DNA of 64,000 nt, taken from contig NZ_JAJVKW010000019.1 of the NCBI RefSeq assembly GCF_024198255.1, positions 1 through 64,000 of the forward strand. The letters run 5' to 3'. The notes beneath the pieces are model-generated. The model ran no database searches and was not told the DNA's origin. It saw only the letters and a program-made list of their open reading frames with translations. Of the stretch, positions 7,389 through 16,053 are shown piece by piece; the first letter of the stretch is position 1, and each line of letters opens with the position of its first letter. A program made the translations under genes and the position numbers. Source of the DNA: Myxococcus guangdongensis. Lineage in GTDB: Bacteria > Myxococcota > Myxococcia > Myxococcales > Myxococcaceae.

Positions 7389-9067
7389 CCTTCGACCTCC
7401 ACGCCATCCTCCATCACGTCGAGCAGGCCGCGCCCTCCGAGGACCTCCCTGAGTGGCTCCACCGAAGCTGGACCGAGCCAGCCGCTTTCACCGCGGCGCT
7501 GGCCTCCGCGCACGTGGGCCGAGGCGCGCCCCTCAAGAGCCGCGTGGGCCAGCACCATGACTTCTTCCACGACCTGGTGGGCCGTCACGCCACCACGAAC
7601 CTCATCGCGCTGCGCACGTACGAGCGCCCCCACGGGTGGAGGACGCTGAGCTATCGGCGGCTGCACGAGCAGGCCACGCGACGGGCCACGACGTGGGAGC
7701 AGCGAGGCGTCAGGCCCGGCGCGCGCGTGTGCCTGCTGCTCCATCCAGGCCCCGAGCTGTGGGTGAGCCTCTGCGCCGCCCTGTGCCTGGGCGCCCGCGT
7801 CAGCCTCCTGCCGCCCACGGGCACACGCTTCGTCTCGCGCCGACTCGACGCGCTCGCGCCGGAGCACGTGGTGGCCGAGCCTCACCAGACTCCGCTCCTG
7901 GGCACCCACGCCCGAAGTCTGTTGCCGCTCATCGAAGCCTCGACTCCGACGGCCACCTCGCACAGCTACAAGCCCGATGAGCCCGTGGGCCTGCTCTTCT
8001 CCCCACTGGCGGACCCCTCGTGGCGACCCGTGCCCCTCAAGGCCGCGGACGCGTGGCTGGGCGCGCTGGTGGATGGGTTGCTCACCTTCGCGCTGGCCCC
8101 CGGAGACCAGCTGGCCGCGCCTGGACTCCACCCGCTTCAGCACCTGCCCGCGCTCGTCTTCTCGACGCTGCTGCGCGGCGCCACCTTCCTCCACCTGGAG
8201 CCGTCGGACCTGGAGGCGCGCCCAGCGCTGCTGACGGAACATCCCGTGCGCGCGCTCGGCGTCACCCCAGCGCTGAGGGACCTGATGCTGCGCACGCGGA
8301 CCCCGCTGGCGAACGTGGAGGGCTGGTTCCGCGACCCCGAGACGCCGCTCGACGGCGAGCGCTGGAAGGCGTGGGTGCAGCAATGCGGGTTGTCCTCGGC
8401 CCCCTGCGCCAACGTCCTGGTGGACTCGACGGCGGGAGGCGCGGTGCTCTGCTCACCTCGCCGCGTGGGCGACGTCCACGCCGAGGCCGCGCCCGCGCCC
8501 GGCCGCCGGTGGGCGCTCAAGGACCTCCACCGCAGCGGCCAGCCAGCCCCCACGGACGTGGGCCTGTTCACGCTGTTGCCCGAGGAGGGACGGCCTCCGG
8601 GCCACCTCGTCCTCTCTCGAGTCCGCCAGCAGTACCTCCACGCGGGCTCCCGCGACGCGCGACGCGATGGACACGTCATCCCCACCGACGAGGTGACGGA
8701 CGCATTGGATGACCTGGAGCCGCCCGTCTCCACGTCGCTGCTCGTCCTCCCCACGGGCGGCCCGACGGGGGCACCATGTCGGGTGCTGCTCGTCTTCACC
8801 GGCGAGGCGCCGAGGCAGACAGCTCCGTTGCTCGCGGAGGTGCGCCGACGGCTCGAGCAGCGCCTGGGCCCCGAGCACCTCCCCGACCGGGTCGAGATCT
8901 TCCCCCTGTACCCGAGGCTCCGGGACGACCGGGTGGATCCGGCGTGGTGTCACACGCAGTACCTGACGGGCTCGCTCCATCGAAAGGCCACCGACCCCTT
9001 GTTCCAGACCCTCACCGCGTTGCGCGGCCGACTGCGGCCACTCGCCCCACTGAATCCAAGGAGCTGA
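7385..9067 (+). CDS. AMP-binding (ANL) enzyme-like protein lacking the phosphate-binding loop
   Basis: A 560-residue cytoplasmic protein. The first half follows the acyl-CoA synthetase/adenylation fold: WRTLSYRRLHEQATR, then GVRPGARVCLLLHPGPELWVSLCAALCLGA. The expected Ser/Thr/Gly-rich ATP loop is replaced by LFSPLADPSWRPVP, and the usual GxTE adenine motif is not seen. Adenylate-forming activity is therefore doubtful. It is translationally coupled to the OmpA-like gene and four bases before the PAAR-like gene, so it belongs to the T6SS operon. It may be a structural or regulatory derivative, or an acyl carrier-related modifier. Confidence 0.65.
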   Translation: MTFDLHAILHHVEQAAPSEDLPEWLHRSWTEPAAFTAALASAHVGRGAPLKSRVGQHHDFFHDLVGRHATTNLIALRTYERPHGWRTLSYRRLHEQATRRATTWEQRGVRPGARVCLLLHPGPELWVSLCAALCLGARVSLLPPTGTRFVSRRLDALAPEHVVAEPHQTPLLGTHARSLLPLIEASTPTATSHSYKPDEPVGLLFSPLADPSWRPVPLKAADAWLGALVDGLLTFALAPGDQLAAPGLHPLQHLPALVFSTLLRGATFLHLEPSDLEARPALLTEHPVRALGVTPALRDLMLRTRTPLANVEGWFRDPETPLDGERWKAWVQQCGLSSAPCANVLVDSTAGGAVLCSPRRVGDVHAEAAPAPGRRWALKDLHRSGQPAPTDVGLFTLLPEEGRPPGHLVLSRVRQQYLHAGSRDARRDGHVIPTDEVTDALDDLEPPVSTSLLVLPTGGPTGAPCRVLLVFTGEAPRQTAPLLAEVRRRLEQRLGPEHLPDRVEIFPLYPRLRDDRVDPAWCHTQYLTGSLHRKATDPLFQTLTALRGRLRPLAPLNPRS

Positions 9068-9071
9068 CCCG

Positions 9072-9458
9072 ATGGCGGACCAGGTCGTCATGGGCGCCAG
9101 TCTCCGCTGCAGCTTCGGCAAGGCGGCGTCACCCCTGTGGGTGCTCCCGGTGAACAAGGTGCTCGCGGGCATGCCCGCCGCCAACATCCTCGACAACAAG
9201 CCCTTCTTGAACATCCTGCCCTTCGGCGCGTGCCAGTCGCCGACCAACCCCCTGGTGATGCTGGCCACCGCGTTGGCGATGGGGAAGCCCACCCCCGCAC
9301 CCTGCTTCCCCGTGACGCTGGCGCCCTGGGCCCCTGGCTGTCCCAAGGTGCTCATCGGCAACCAACCGGCGCTGGACAGTGGGTCCAAATGCAAGTGCCA
9401 ATGGGGGGGCGTCATCCAGGTCGAGAAGCCCGGGCAGACGGTGGTGCAGGATGGCTGA
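9072..9458 (+). CDS. PAAR-like DUF4280 protein (T6SS spike tip)
   Basis: A 128-residue protein. It matches the DUF4280 pattern: VVMGASLRCSFGKAASPL, VLPVNKV, NILDNKPFLNILPFGACQSPTNP, then PCFPVTLAPWAPGCPKVLIGN, and a terminal KCKCQWGGVIQV. The regularly spaced Cys residues can bind a metal at the tip. In Francisella the DUF4280 protein IglG acts as a PAAR-like spike tip; the same role is inferred here. The gene overlaps the next one by 8 bp. No C-terminal effector extension is present. Confidence 0.85.
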   Translation: MADQVVMGASLRCSFGKAASPLWVLPVNKVLAGMPAANILDNKPFLNILPFGACQSPTNPLVMLATALAMGKPTPAPCFPVTLAPWAPGCPKVLIGNQPALDSGSKCKCQWGGVIQVEKPGQTVVQDG

Positions 9459-10488
9459 GCACGCGGCGGCGCTCCGCGCGCTGGACTCCGTGTTGGATGC
9501 GGGCTCCGGCCCTCCGTCCTCCCTGGCGGACGAGCAGCGGGAGACGCGCGTCGAGAGGGTCATCGCGATGATGGCTCGCGGCGCCCATGACGAGGCGGCG
9601 CGGACCTCCGAGGCGTTGCTGCGCGAAGGCGTTCGGGACGTGCGGCTGGTGGGCCCGTATGTCTTCGGTGCCTTCCTGTCGCATGGGGTCTCGGCCCTGC
9701 CCGCGCTGCTCTCCACGCTGCACGACGTCTTCACGCGAGGCTGGGAGCGGCTCGGGCCCGAGGACAACAAGGCCCTCCTGGCCGACAGCGGCCTGCTGTG
9801 GTTGTTCAGGTCCCTGCACCGACACCTGGACTTCCATGGACGGGCCCAGGACGACGTGTGGGAGCGCTGGTGCTCGACGTGCACGGAGCCGCACATCCAG
9901 GAGGCGCTCGAGCAGGCCCGCGCGCTGGTCGCGCTGCTCGAACAGCGGCTGAACGCGAAAGGCGGCGCGAGCAGGCTGGTCCAGGTGGTGGGCTGGCTGA
10001 CCGAGAATCGCGAGCGCTTCCCCCGGCCGGTCGAGCCCCCACCGGAGACTCGCGCCGACCCTGTCGAGGTGGCCGTGACGACAGAAGCGCGCGCGGCCCC
10101 CACAGCCCCGGACGAGGTGCGCATCCCCGAGCCCACCGTGGCCCCTCCGGAACGCGAGCCGCGGTCATCCCCGCCCGCGCCTTCACCCGCGTTCGAGCAG
10201 TTGCTGCGGAAGCTGGCTGCCTTCGAGCAACTGGTGAAGCGCCAGGACTACACACGCGCAAGCGTGGTCGCCACGGATGTGCTCCACGTCATCGAACACT
10301 TCGACCCGCTCACCTATCTGCCCTCGCTCTTCTCCCCATTCCTCGCGGGCATGAGCGAGCACGCCGAGCACCTCGAGCCCCGGCTCCAGGGCGCCAGGTC
10401 CCTGGGTGGGCGCGTCCTCGAGCAGCTCTATCGGACGGACCTGGAGGCCTTCGTGCGCGGCTCGTCCAGCACGGGGGACAGGCCATGA
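9451..10488 (+). CDS. T6SS TssA-like protein, IglI family
   Basis: A 345-residue cytoplasmic protein starting inside the PAAR-like gene. The N-terminal ~190 residues contain RLVGPYVFGAFLSHGVSAL, then FTRGWERLGPEDNK and LLWLFRSLHRHLDFH, the pattern of the ImpA/IglI-type T6SS family. A Pro/Glu/Arg-rich linker (about 195-245) separates it from a C-terminal helical module (YTRASVVATDVLHVIEHFDPLTYLPSLF). TssA-type proteins prime sheath/tube assembly at the baseplate. It overlaps tssG by ATGA. The family call is by recalled pattern; TssA-like is the safe wording. Confidence 0.7.
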   Translation: MAEHAAALRALDSVLDAGSGPPSSLADEQRETRVERVIAMMARGAHDEAARTSEALLREGVRDVRLVGPYVFGAFLSHGVSALPALLSTLHDVFTRGWERLGPEDNKALLADSGLLWLFRSLHRHLDFHGRAQDDVWERWCSTCTEPHIQEALEQARALVALLEQRLNAKGGASRLVQVVGWLTENRERFPRPVEPPPETRADPVEVAVTTEARAAPTAPDEVRIPEPTVAPPEREPRSSPPAPSPAFEQLLRKLAAFEQLVKRQDYTRASVVATDVLHVIEHFDPLTYLPSLFSPFLAGMSEHAEHLEPRLQGARSLGGRVLEQLYRTDLEAFVRGSSSTGDRP

Positions 10489-11402
10489 ACAGCCCTCGGC
10501 TCGAGCAGCGCATCCGCGAGCGCATCCGCGACTTCGACATCCCCGCATTGCTGTCGCTGCTCGCCGCCGCGGGCTATGGCGAGGACGCGATTGAGTACCG
10601 CAGCCACCGCACGCTGGCGCACCAGGGCCACCTGGTGGACGACATCCAGTTCCTCGACGTGCCGCGCCGCCGCGTCATCCTCACGGTGAATCTGGGGCTG
10701 CTCGGGGTGCAGTCGCCGCTGCCCATGTTCCTGTTGCGACAGGTGGAGCACCTGGACCCGGCGGAGACCGAGCGGATGGAGCGGCTCCTCGGCTACTTCG
10801 ACCACGCGCTGCTCCGAGCCCGGTTCGCGGGGCTCCATCCCGAGCGGGATTCCACGCTGCTGCCCGGCTGGGAGGCCGCCACCCGGAGCCGCTTGAGCCT
10901 GATGAACCTCACCAGCCCGAGCACCCTCCACTGGCTGTTCTCGCGCGCCTACCCGGAAGCCGAGGTGTCGGTGCGCAGGGAGGTGTATCCGCGGAGGCTC
11001 GAGACTCGCGGCGCCCAGGTGAGCGCCACACGACTGGGGGACACGACGGCGATGGGAGGGTTCGCCTCGGTGCCCACGGGCGGCGTGGAGATCACGCTCG
11101 TCTTTGATGATTGCCATTGCGGCACGGGCATCCCGTGGGCTTTGGAGGCGCCGCGCAGGCTGTCCCAGGGAGTCCTGCCGCTCCTGGCGCGGACGTCGGC
11201 TCCGCTGGGCGTCTGGATGGTCTTGAGAGAGCCGCCGGGCCCCGCGCGGCTCCAGCAAGACAGCTACCTGGGGCATACCCCGCTGATGGAGGTCGAGCCG
11301 TCCCTCGCACGGCACCTGCTGTTCCGGGGTACCCCACCGGTTCCGGGTGTGGCGGCGAAGTCGCGCGAAGCGTCCCCCGCCGCCCGGATGCGACGGGCCT
11401 AG
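10485..11402 (+). CDS. tssG: T6SS baseplate protein TssG
   Basis: A 305-residue protein. N-terminal part has IEYRSHRTLAHQGHLVDDIQFL, then LGLLGVQSPLPMFLLRQVE and YFDHALLRARF, characteristic of TssG (ImpH/VasB) baseplate subunits that form wedges with TssF, TssE and TssK. It is the last gene of operon 1 and is physically separated from tssF, which opens operon 3. Its TAG stop overlaps the stop of the convergent gene on the other strand. Confidence 0.85.
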   Translation: MNSPRLEQRIRERIRDFDIPALLSLLAAAGYGEDAIEYRSHRTLAHQGHLVDDIQFLDVPRRRVILTVNLGLLGVQSPLPMFLLRQVEHLDPAETERMERLLGYFDHALLRARFAGLHPERDSTLLPGWEAATRSRLSLMNLTSPSTLHWLFSRAYPEAEVSVRREVYPRRLETRGAQVSATRLGDTTAMGGFASVPTGGVEITLVFDDCHCGTGIPWALEAPRRLSQGVLPLLARTSAPLGVWMVLREPPGPARLQQDSYLGHTPLMEVEPSLARHLLFRGTPPVPGVAAKSREASPAARMRRA

Positions 11403-13186
11403 AACACCCCTTCGGCGTAGCGGAACATCGGGCGGTCCAGGGCCACGACCTCGCGGTCCAGGAGGCCCAGCAGGTAATACATCGAGCGCACCCGTCCAAT
11501 CTTGGTCTGCACCACGGAGCTGTAGGCCGCTGACTTCATGTCGTTGTTCTTCACCAACCCCAAGGACTCGAGCCCGGCCAGCGTCTTCAGCGTCGCGCGC
11601 ATGACCTCGTTCTCGGAGCTGAAGGCATCGAAGTCCGCCCCCGTGGAGAGCGTGGAGGAGGGCTCATCGCGAAGCGGCAGGGTGTACTGCGTCGACCAGT
11701 CCCCGCTCTTGATGCCGGAGGCCGGGCCATTGGGATTCGGACTGACGCTGCGGAAGCCAAGCTCGACGGCGGCGCACCAGGGACACGTCTCCTTCGGCCG
11801 GTTGCAGAAATCCCCCACGTCATTGATCCCCTCGTATGGAAAGCACACCAGCACATCCGCGCCCTCACAGAAGTACGACGACGCCGTCATGAGCGCCGCT
11901 GGCTCCGCGCAGTTCAGCGAGTGCCAGTGTGCCAGGGACAAGTCCACGCCGGGGGCGACCTGGGGTGTCTCCATGGAGGTCTCCTTGACGCCGATGCTGC
12001 CGACCTCCGCGAACGACACATAGCTCATCAACGCCTGGCGCGCGGGCCGCCTCAGCTTCAGCAGCGTGCGCGCGCGGTAGCCCAGCGCGGCGAGGTTGGT
12101 CCTGTGGATCATCGTCTCGTAGTTGAAATTCAACGCGTGGGCGACTCGCTGCTTGGGAAGCTCGATTCTGTGTGCCTCCCTGGCATCCTCGGCGAACTGC
12201 CTCATCTTCACGCCCAGCTCAGGTCCCGTCCCGGTGTGCTTCTCCCGGATCTCGGCCACCCCACGAGTGTACGCAGCGCTGCTGTTGTAACCGCGCTCCT
12301 CGAAGTCGGGAAGCGGCGCGCACCGCTCGAAGTTCGGAAGGCCCAGGTGTCGACCGTATCGCCCGAAGTACTCCGCATCGGGGTCGGCCTTGGAGACACT
12401 GGAGACACCCAGGACCGGCACGTAGACAGGCCCAGACTCCCCTTGATGGCGAGTCCAGGACACACAGATGCACCCCACCGTGTGATGGAAGTCGCGCAGG
12501 GTGTCCGTCCCGAAGCTCAGGAGACGATTCAGCGAGAACTGCGCGTCTCCCAGCAACGCGTAGCGCGTCATCAACCCATCGGAGATGGACTTCGCGCTCG
12601 CCAGGAACTGACTCTCCGACACCATATCCCGAAGCCACTCATTCCGCGGGAACACCGCCCCCAACGCCGTGTCCTCGGGAGCCACGATGAAGCCCCGACT
12701 CATCAACATCAGTCGAATGGCGGCGTGATACTCCCTCCGGGCCAACGCCTTCACCGAGTCCGTGGCCTCCCTCGCGGCTTTCGAGGCGACCTCGGCTCTG
12801 AGCGTCTTCAACGCCTCCTGGAACGGAACCCGCGAGGATTGCTTGTGCCACGCCAGCTGAGCCTTCAAGGACTCGCGACACTCCTGGATGTAACTCCGCT
12901 CCTCCTTGAGTTCCTCCTGGATGGCCGCTCTCGCGAAGGCCATCAACGCGTCCGAGACCCGCCCGTTCGAGCCAAGCACCCTTTCGGCGAGGCCGTCACC
13001 GCTCGCCATCCCCGCCTCGAGCTGTATCTCGTAGCCCTCCAGGTTCTTCAGCGCGGCTTCGAGCCCCCGAAGGGCGTCCTTCGGGTCGGACAACGGCTTC
13101 TTGCAATGAAGACAGTCAGCGCCGTCCTGGTCCTGGACGGAGCCCGAGGCCTTGCGCCCCGGACAGTGCGCATTGGTACAAAACAT
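11399..13186 (-). CDS. Zinc-ribbon protein with deaminase-like CAE/CPWC motifs, candidate T6SS-linked effector
   Basis: A 595-residue protein on the opposite strand inside the T6SS cluster. ATG 13186 is preferred over an upstream GTG because GAAGG lies 5 bases before it. Seen: an N-terminal Cys cluster (C3, C8, C25, C28) resembling a zinc ribbon, a helical charged region to about 150, and near the C-terminus HSLNCAEPAALM (about 422-433) followed by TCPWC (467-471). C-A-E plus CxxC is the zinc/catalytic signature of cytidine-deaminase-fold proteins, including YwqJ-type toxins. No signal peptide, PAAR or VgrG domain and no obvious immunity gene is adjacent. A housekeeping or regulatory role cannot be excluded. 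Confidence 0.5.
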   Translation of the reverse strand: MFCTNAHCPGRKASGSVQDQDGADCLHCKKPLSDPKDALRGLEAALKNLEGYEIQLEAGMASGDGLAERVLGSNGRVSDALMAFARAAIQEELKEERSYIQECRESLKAQLAWHKQSSRVPFQEALKTLRAEVASKAAREATDSVKALARREYHAAIRLMLMSRGFIVAPEDTALGAVFPRNEWLRDMVSESQFLASAKSISDGLMTRYALLGDAQFSLNRLLSFGTDTLRDFHHTVGCICVSWTRHQGESGPVYVPVLGVSSVSKADPDAEYFGRYGRHLGLPNFERCAPLPDFEERGYNSSAAYTRGVAEIREKHTGTGPELGVKMRQFAEDAREAHRIELPKQRVAHALNFNYETMIHRTNLAALGYRARTLLKLRRPARQALMSYVSFAEVGSIGVKETSMETPQVAPGVDLSLAHWHSLNCAEPAALMTASSYFCEGADVLVCFPYEGINDVGDFCNRPKETCPWCAAVELGFRSVSPNPNGPASGIKSGDWSTQYTLPLRDEPSSTLSTGADFDAFSSENEVMRATLKTLAGLESLGLVKNNDMKSAAYSSVVQTKIGRVRSMYYLLGLLDREVVALDRPMFRYAEGVF

Positions 13187-13257
13187 GTCACCTTCGATCA
13201 CCCGACGCGACGCGCGTCCCGGCCTCCGCCACTCTCCTGGCGCTCGCGGGGGCGTGC

Positions 13258-13296
13258 TGTGAAAAGACTCACACTCCGCCTATGAATTCCTTCACA
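13258..13296 (+). promoter_or_regulatory. Tandem Crp-type dyads upstream of T6SS operon 2
   Basis: TGTGAAAAGACTCACA at 13258-13273 is a perfect TGTGA-N6-TCACA dyad. TATGAATTCCTTCACA at 13281-13296 starts 23 bp later with one weaker arm. The pair lies between tssB (start 13368) and the divergent deaminase-like gene (start 13186), so it could control both. Confidence 0.7.
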
Positions 13297-13367
13297 GCGC
13301 GGCTCGGCCGCGTCCTCCAGATTGCTGCGTCACCAGGCCTCACCTGTGCTCTGGAGGAGCTGCCCCC

Positions 13368-13901
13368 GTGTCCATCCAAGACACCCTACCCACGTCACGC
13401 ATCACCCTCACCTACCGCACCACCATCAACGGCCAGGAGGAGGAGGTCGACCTGCCCTTCCGCATGCTCGTCCTCGCGGACCTCTCGCTCGGCTCGTCGA
13501 AGGACCGGCAGGTGGACCTGGACGAGCGCAAGCTGCGCTCCGTGAAGCCGGGCGGCCTGGATGACGTGATGAAGGACATGGGCATGTCCCTCCAGTTCCA
13601 GGTTCCGGACCGGACCTCCCCCAACGCAGAGGGCACGCTCGACGTGAAGCTCCCCCTGGAGCGGATGAAGTCCTTCCACCCGGACGAGTTCGTCCAGCAC
13701 GTGCCCAAGCTCAAGGCCCTGCTGTTGATGCGCAAGCTCCTGCTGGAGATGCAGGCGGACATCGACAACCGCAAGGAGCTCTGGCGCACGCTCTCCGAGC
13801 TGTACTCGCGTCCCGAAGACATCCAGCGCCTGCTGGAGAGCGAGTCCCTCAAGGGCTTCGAGCACCTGCGCCTGCCGCCGGGTGACACGAAGAGCGCCTG
13901 A
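13368..13901 (+). CDS. tssB: T6SS contractile sheath small subunit TssB
   Basis: A 177-residue protein starting with GTG at 13368, with GGAGGAG about ten bases before. Family marks: ITLTYRTTINGQEEEVDLPFRMLVLADL, SSKDRQVDLDERKLRSV, and the C-terminal part LLLMRKLLLEMQADIDNRKELWRTL, typical of TssB/VipA/IglA. With TssC it forms the sheath that contracts to fire the tube. First gene of the second operon; 31 bp before tssC. Confidence 0.93.
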   Translation: MSIQDTLPTSRITLTYRTTINGQEEEVDLPFRMLVLADLSLGSSKDRQVDLDERKLRSVKPGGLDDVMKDMGMSLQFQVPDRTSPNAEGTLDVKLPLERMKSFHPDEFVQHVPKLKALLLMRKLLLEMQADIDNRKELWRTLSELYSRPEDIQRLLESESLKGFEHLRLPPGDTKSA

Positions 13902-13932
13902 CCCCACCCCTCTCACCTCCAGGGCACACCAC

Positions 13933-15426
13933 ATGGCCGAGAAAAACTACCTGCAAGAGCTCTTCAAGAGTCGGGGGCTGGGCTCCCCCCCCACGTCCGC
14001 CGAGCCGATGATTGGCACGGGGCTGGTCCCCACCTCGCTCCAGGAGAGCGAAATCTCCACCGACAGCCGGTTCCTCTCCGCGCTGGCGGCGCTGCTCCAC
14101 AACGTCAAGCCGCTCGAGGACGAGGACAGCCGGCCCCGCTTCGACAAGGGCCAGGTGATGAGCGCCGTGGCCCGCCTGGACGAGGTCATCCAGGCCCAGG
14201 TGAACGAAATCCTCCACCACGAGACCTTCCAGCAGGCCGAGTCCACCTGGCGCGGCGTGGAGGACCTGGTCAACACCACCAACTTCCAGGCCAACATCAC
14301 CCTGGACGTGCTGGACGTGGCCAAGCAGGAGCTGGCCCAGGACTTCGAGAAGAACGCGAGCAGCATCTTCTCCAGCTCGCTCTTCTCCAAGGTCTACACC
14401 CAGGAGTACGACCAGTACGGCGGGCGGCCCTTCGGGGTGATGCTGGGGCTGTATGAGTTCACCGCGTCCCGGCCGGACCTCCAATGGCTGGAGCGCATGA
14501 GCTGGGTGGCCAACGCCGCGCACTGTCCCTTCGTCGCGTCCGCGAGCCACAAGTTCTTCGATTGCGAGAACATCGAGCAGCTCGAGTCACTCAAGAGCCT
14601 GGATGGCGTGCTCAACCACCCGCGCTACGGCAAGTGGGCAGAGCTGCGGGAGAGCGAGTCCGGGGCGTACATCAGCCTGGCGCTGCCGCGCTACGTCGTC
14701 CGGCTGCCCTACAACCCCGTCACCTCCCCGTGCGAGGTGCTCAACTTCACCGAGGAGGCGCACGGCGACTCCAGCAAGTACCTCTGGGGCAACGCCGCCA
14801 TCCTGTTCGGCCGCAACGTGGCGAAGGCCTTCGAGCTGTCCGGCTGGTGTCAGTCCATCCGCGGCCCCAAGGGCGGCGGGCGCGTCCAGGGCCTGCCAGT
14901 GGACACCTTCTCCCTGCGCGGTCAGCAGGAGCTGCGGATGCCGGTGGAGATGTGCATCCCAGACTTCCGGGAGTACGAGTTCGTCCGCCACGGCTTCATG
15001 CCGTTGGTGTACCGGAAGAACGAGGCCGAGGCGACGTTCTTCAGCACCCCGTCCATCAAGCGCGCCAAACGATACAAGGACCCCAAGGACTCGGAGAACG
15101 CGCAGCTCGTCACCAACCTGGCGTACACGTTCTCCGTCACCCGGCTCGCGCACTACATCAAGAGCATCATGCGCGACAACATCGGCAGCTCCGCGGATGA
15201 CGTCTACATCCACCAGCAGATCAACCACTGGCTGATGGACTACGTGACGGCGGTCAGCAACCCGGATGACCTCACGCTGCGCCGCTTCCCGTTCAAGGCC
15301 GCCCAGGTCCAGGTGACCAGGCGCCCGGGCGAGATTGGCTGGTACGACTGCAAGGTCTCCGTCCTCCCCCACATCCAGTTCGAGGGTCTCGACGTCGAGC
15401 TCCAGCTCGAGTCGCGGCTCGGCTAG
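13933..15426 (+). CDS. tssC: T6SS contractile sheath large subunit TssC
   Basis: A 497-residue protein; the start MAEKNYLQELF at 13933 fits the family. Marks include FQQAESTWRGVEDLVNTTNF, LFSKVYTQEYDQYGG, FGVMLGLYEF, and near the C-terminus YIKSIMRDNIGSSADD and the closing strands (YDCKVSVLPHIQFEGLDVEL). TssC/VipB/IglB pairs with TssB to build the contractile sheath. Length is usual for the family. Confidence 0.95.
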   Translation: MAEKNYLQELFKSRGLGSPPTSAEPMIGTGLVPTSLQESEISTDSRFLSALAALLHNVKPLEDEDSRPRFDKGQVMSAVARLDEVIQAQVNEILHHETFQQAESTWRGVEDLVNTTNFQANITLDVLDVAKQELAQDFEKNASSIFSSSLFSKVYTQEYDQYGGRPFGVMLGLYEFTASRPDLQWLERMSWVANAAHCPFVASASHKFFDCENIEQLESLKSLDGVLNHPRYGKWAELRESESGAYISLALPRYVVRLPYNPVTSPCEVLNFTEEAHGDSSKYLWGNAAILFGRNVAKAFELSGWCQSIRGPKGGGRVQGLPVDTFSLRGQQELRMPVEMCIPDFREYEFVRHGFMPLVYRKNEAEATFFSTPSIKRAKRYKDPKDSENAQLVTNLAYTFSVTRLAHYIKSIMRDNIGSSADDVYIHQQINHWLMDYVTAVSNPDDLTLRRFPFKAAQVQVTRRPGEIGWYDCKVSVLPHIQFEGLDVELQLESRLG

Positions 15427-15453
15427 CCCCCTTCCCCTCAACCCGAGAGCGTC

Positions 15454-16023
15454 ATGATTCGATTCAGCCGCACGCTGGACGTGTACCACGCGTTCAACTT
15501 CAAGAAGGACAAGCAATCCCATATCGGCGTCGTGCTCTCCATGAAGGTGGGAGGCAAGGAGCTGAAGGCGGACCTGGAGAGCATCAAGAATCCGGAGCAG
15601 CCCACCAAGGACCTCAAGGTCGTCGCCGTGCTCAGCAAGTTCAATTGGGACACGGGCATCACGGACCCGATTCAGCTGCTGGGTCAGCTCTCCCTCCAGA
15701 ACCGCCAGACGCTCGCCATGCTGCTGTTGGGCGACCTGACGAACACCGAGGTGGTCTTCAGCTTCGCCGTCTATCAGTACGACGCGCAGGACAAGACCTA
15801 CTTCAAGTCCTGCTTCCACAAGGACAAGCTCGCCGGAGTGGTGGCGAAGGACAACGAGGTGCTGACGCTGCGAGTCTCCGACGATGCGTCGGAGCTGGTC
15901 AGCTCGCCCCCGAACTTCACCTTCCAGCTCGCCGTCAAGCCGCAGCCCAAGCCACAGCAGGTGACGATCGCCAGCGCGCCGCAGATGAAGGTCGAGAAGA
16001 AGTGGGGCTCCAAGAACGGGTAG
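15454..16023 (+). CDS. Probable T6SS inner-tube protein (Hcp/TssD or IglC-like)
   Basis: A 189-residue protein directly after tssC, the usual place of the tube gene. It is rich in predicted beta strands (HIGVVLSMKVGGKELKADL, EVVFSFAVYQYDAQDKTYFK, EVLTLRVSDDASEL, FTFQLAVKP), consistent with an Hcp-like barrel. The sequence is divergent from classical Hcp and I do not see the usual Hcp signature, so an IglC-like tube protein of a non-canonical T6SS is likely. The last 30 residues are a basic tail. Confidence 0.62.
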   Translation: MIRFSRTLDVYHAFNFKKDKQSHIGVVLSMKVGGKELKADLESIKNPEQPTKDLKVVAVLSKFNWDTGITDPIQLLGQLSLQNRQTLAMLLLGDLTNTEVVFSFAVYQYDAQDKTYFKSCFHKDKLAGVVAKDNEVLTLRVSDDASELVSSPPNFTFQLAVKPQPKPQQVTIASAPQMKVEKKWGSKNG

Positions 16024-16053
16024 ACGCCCGCCCCCTTCGAGCCCGCGCACGCC

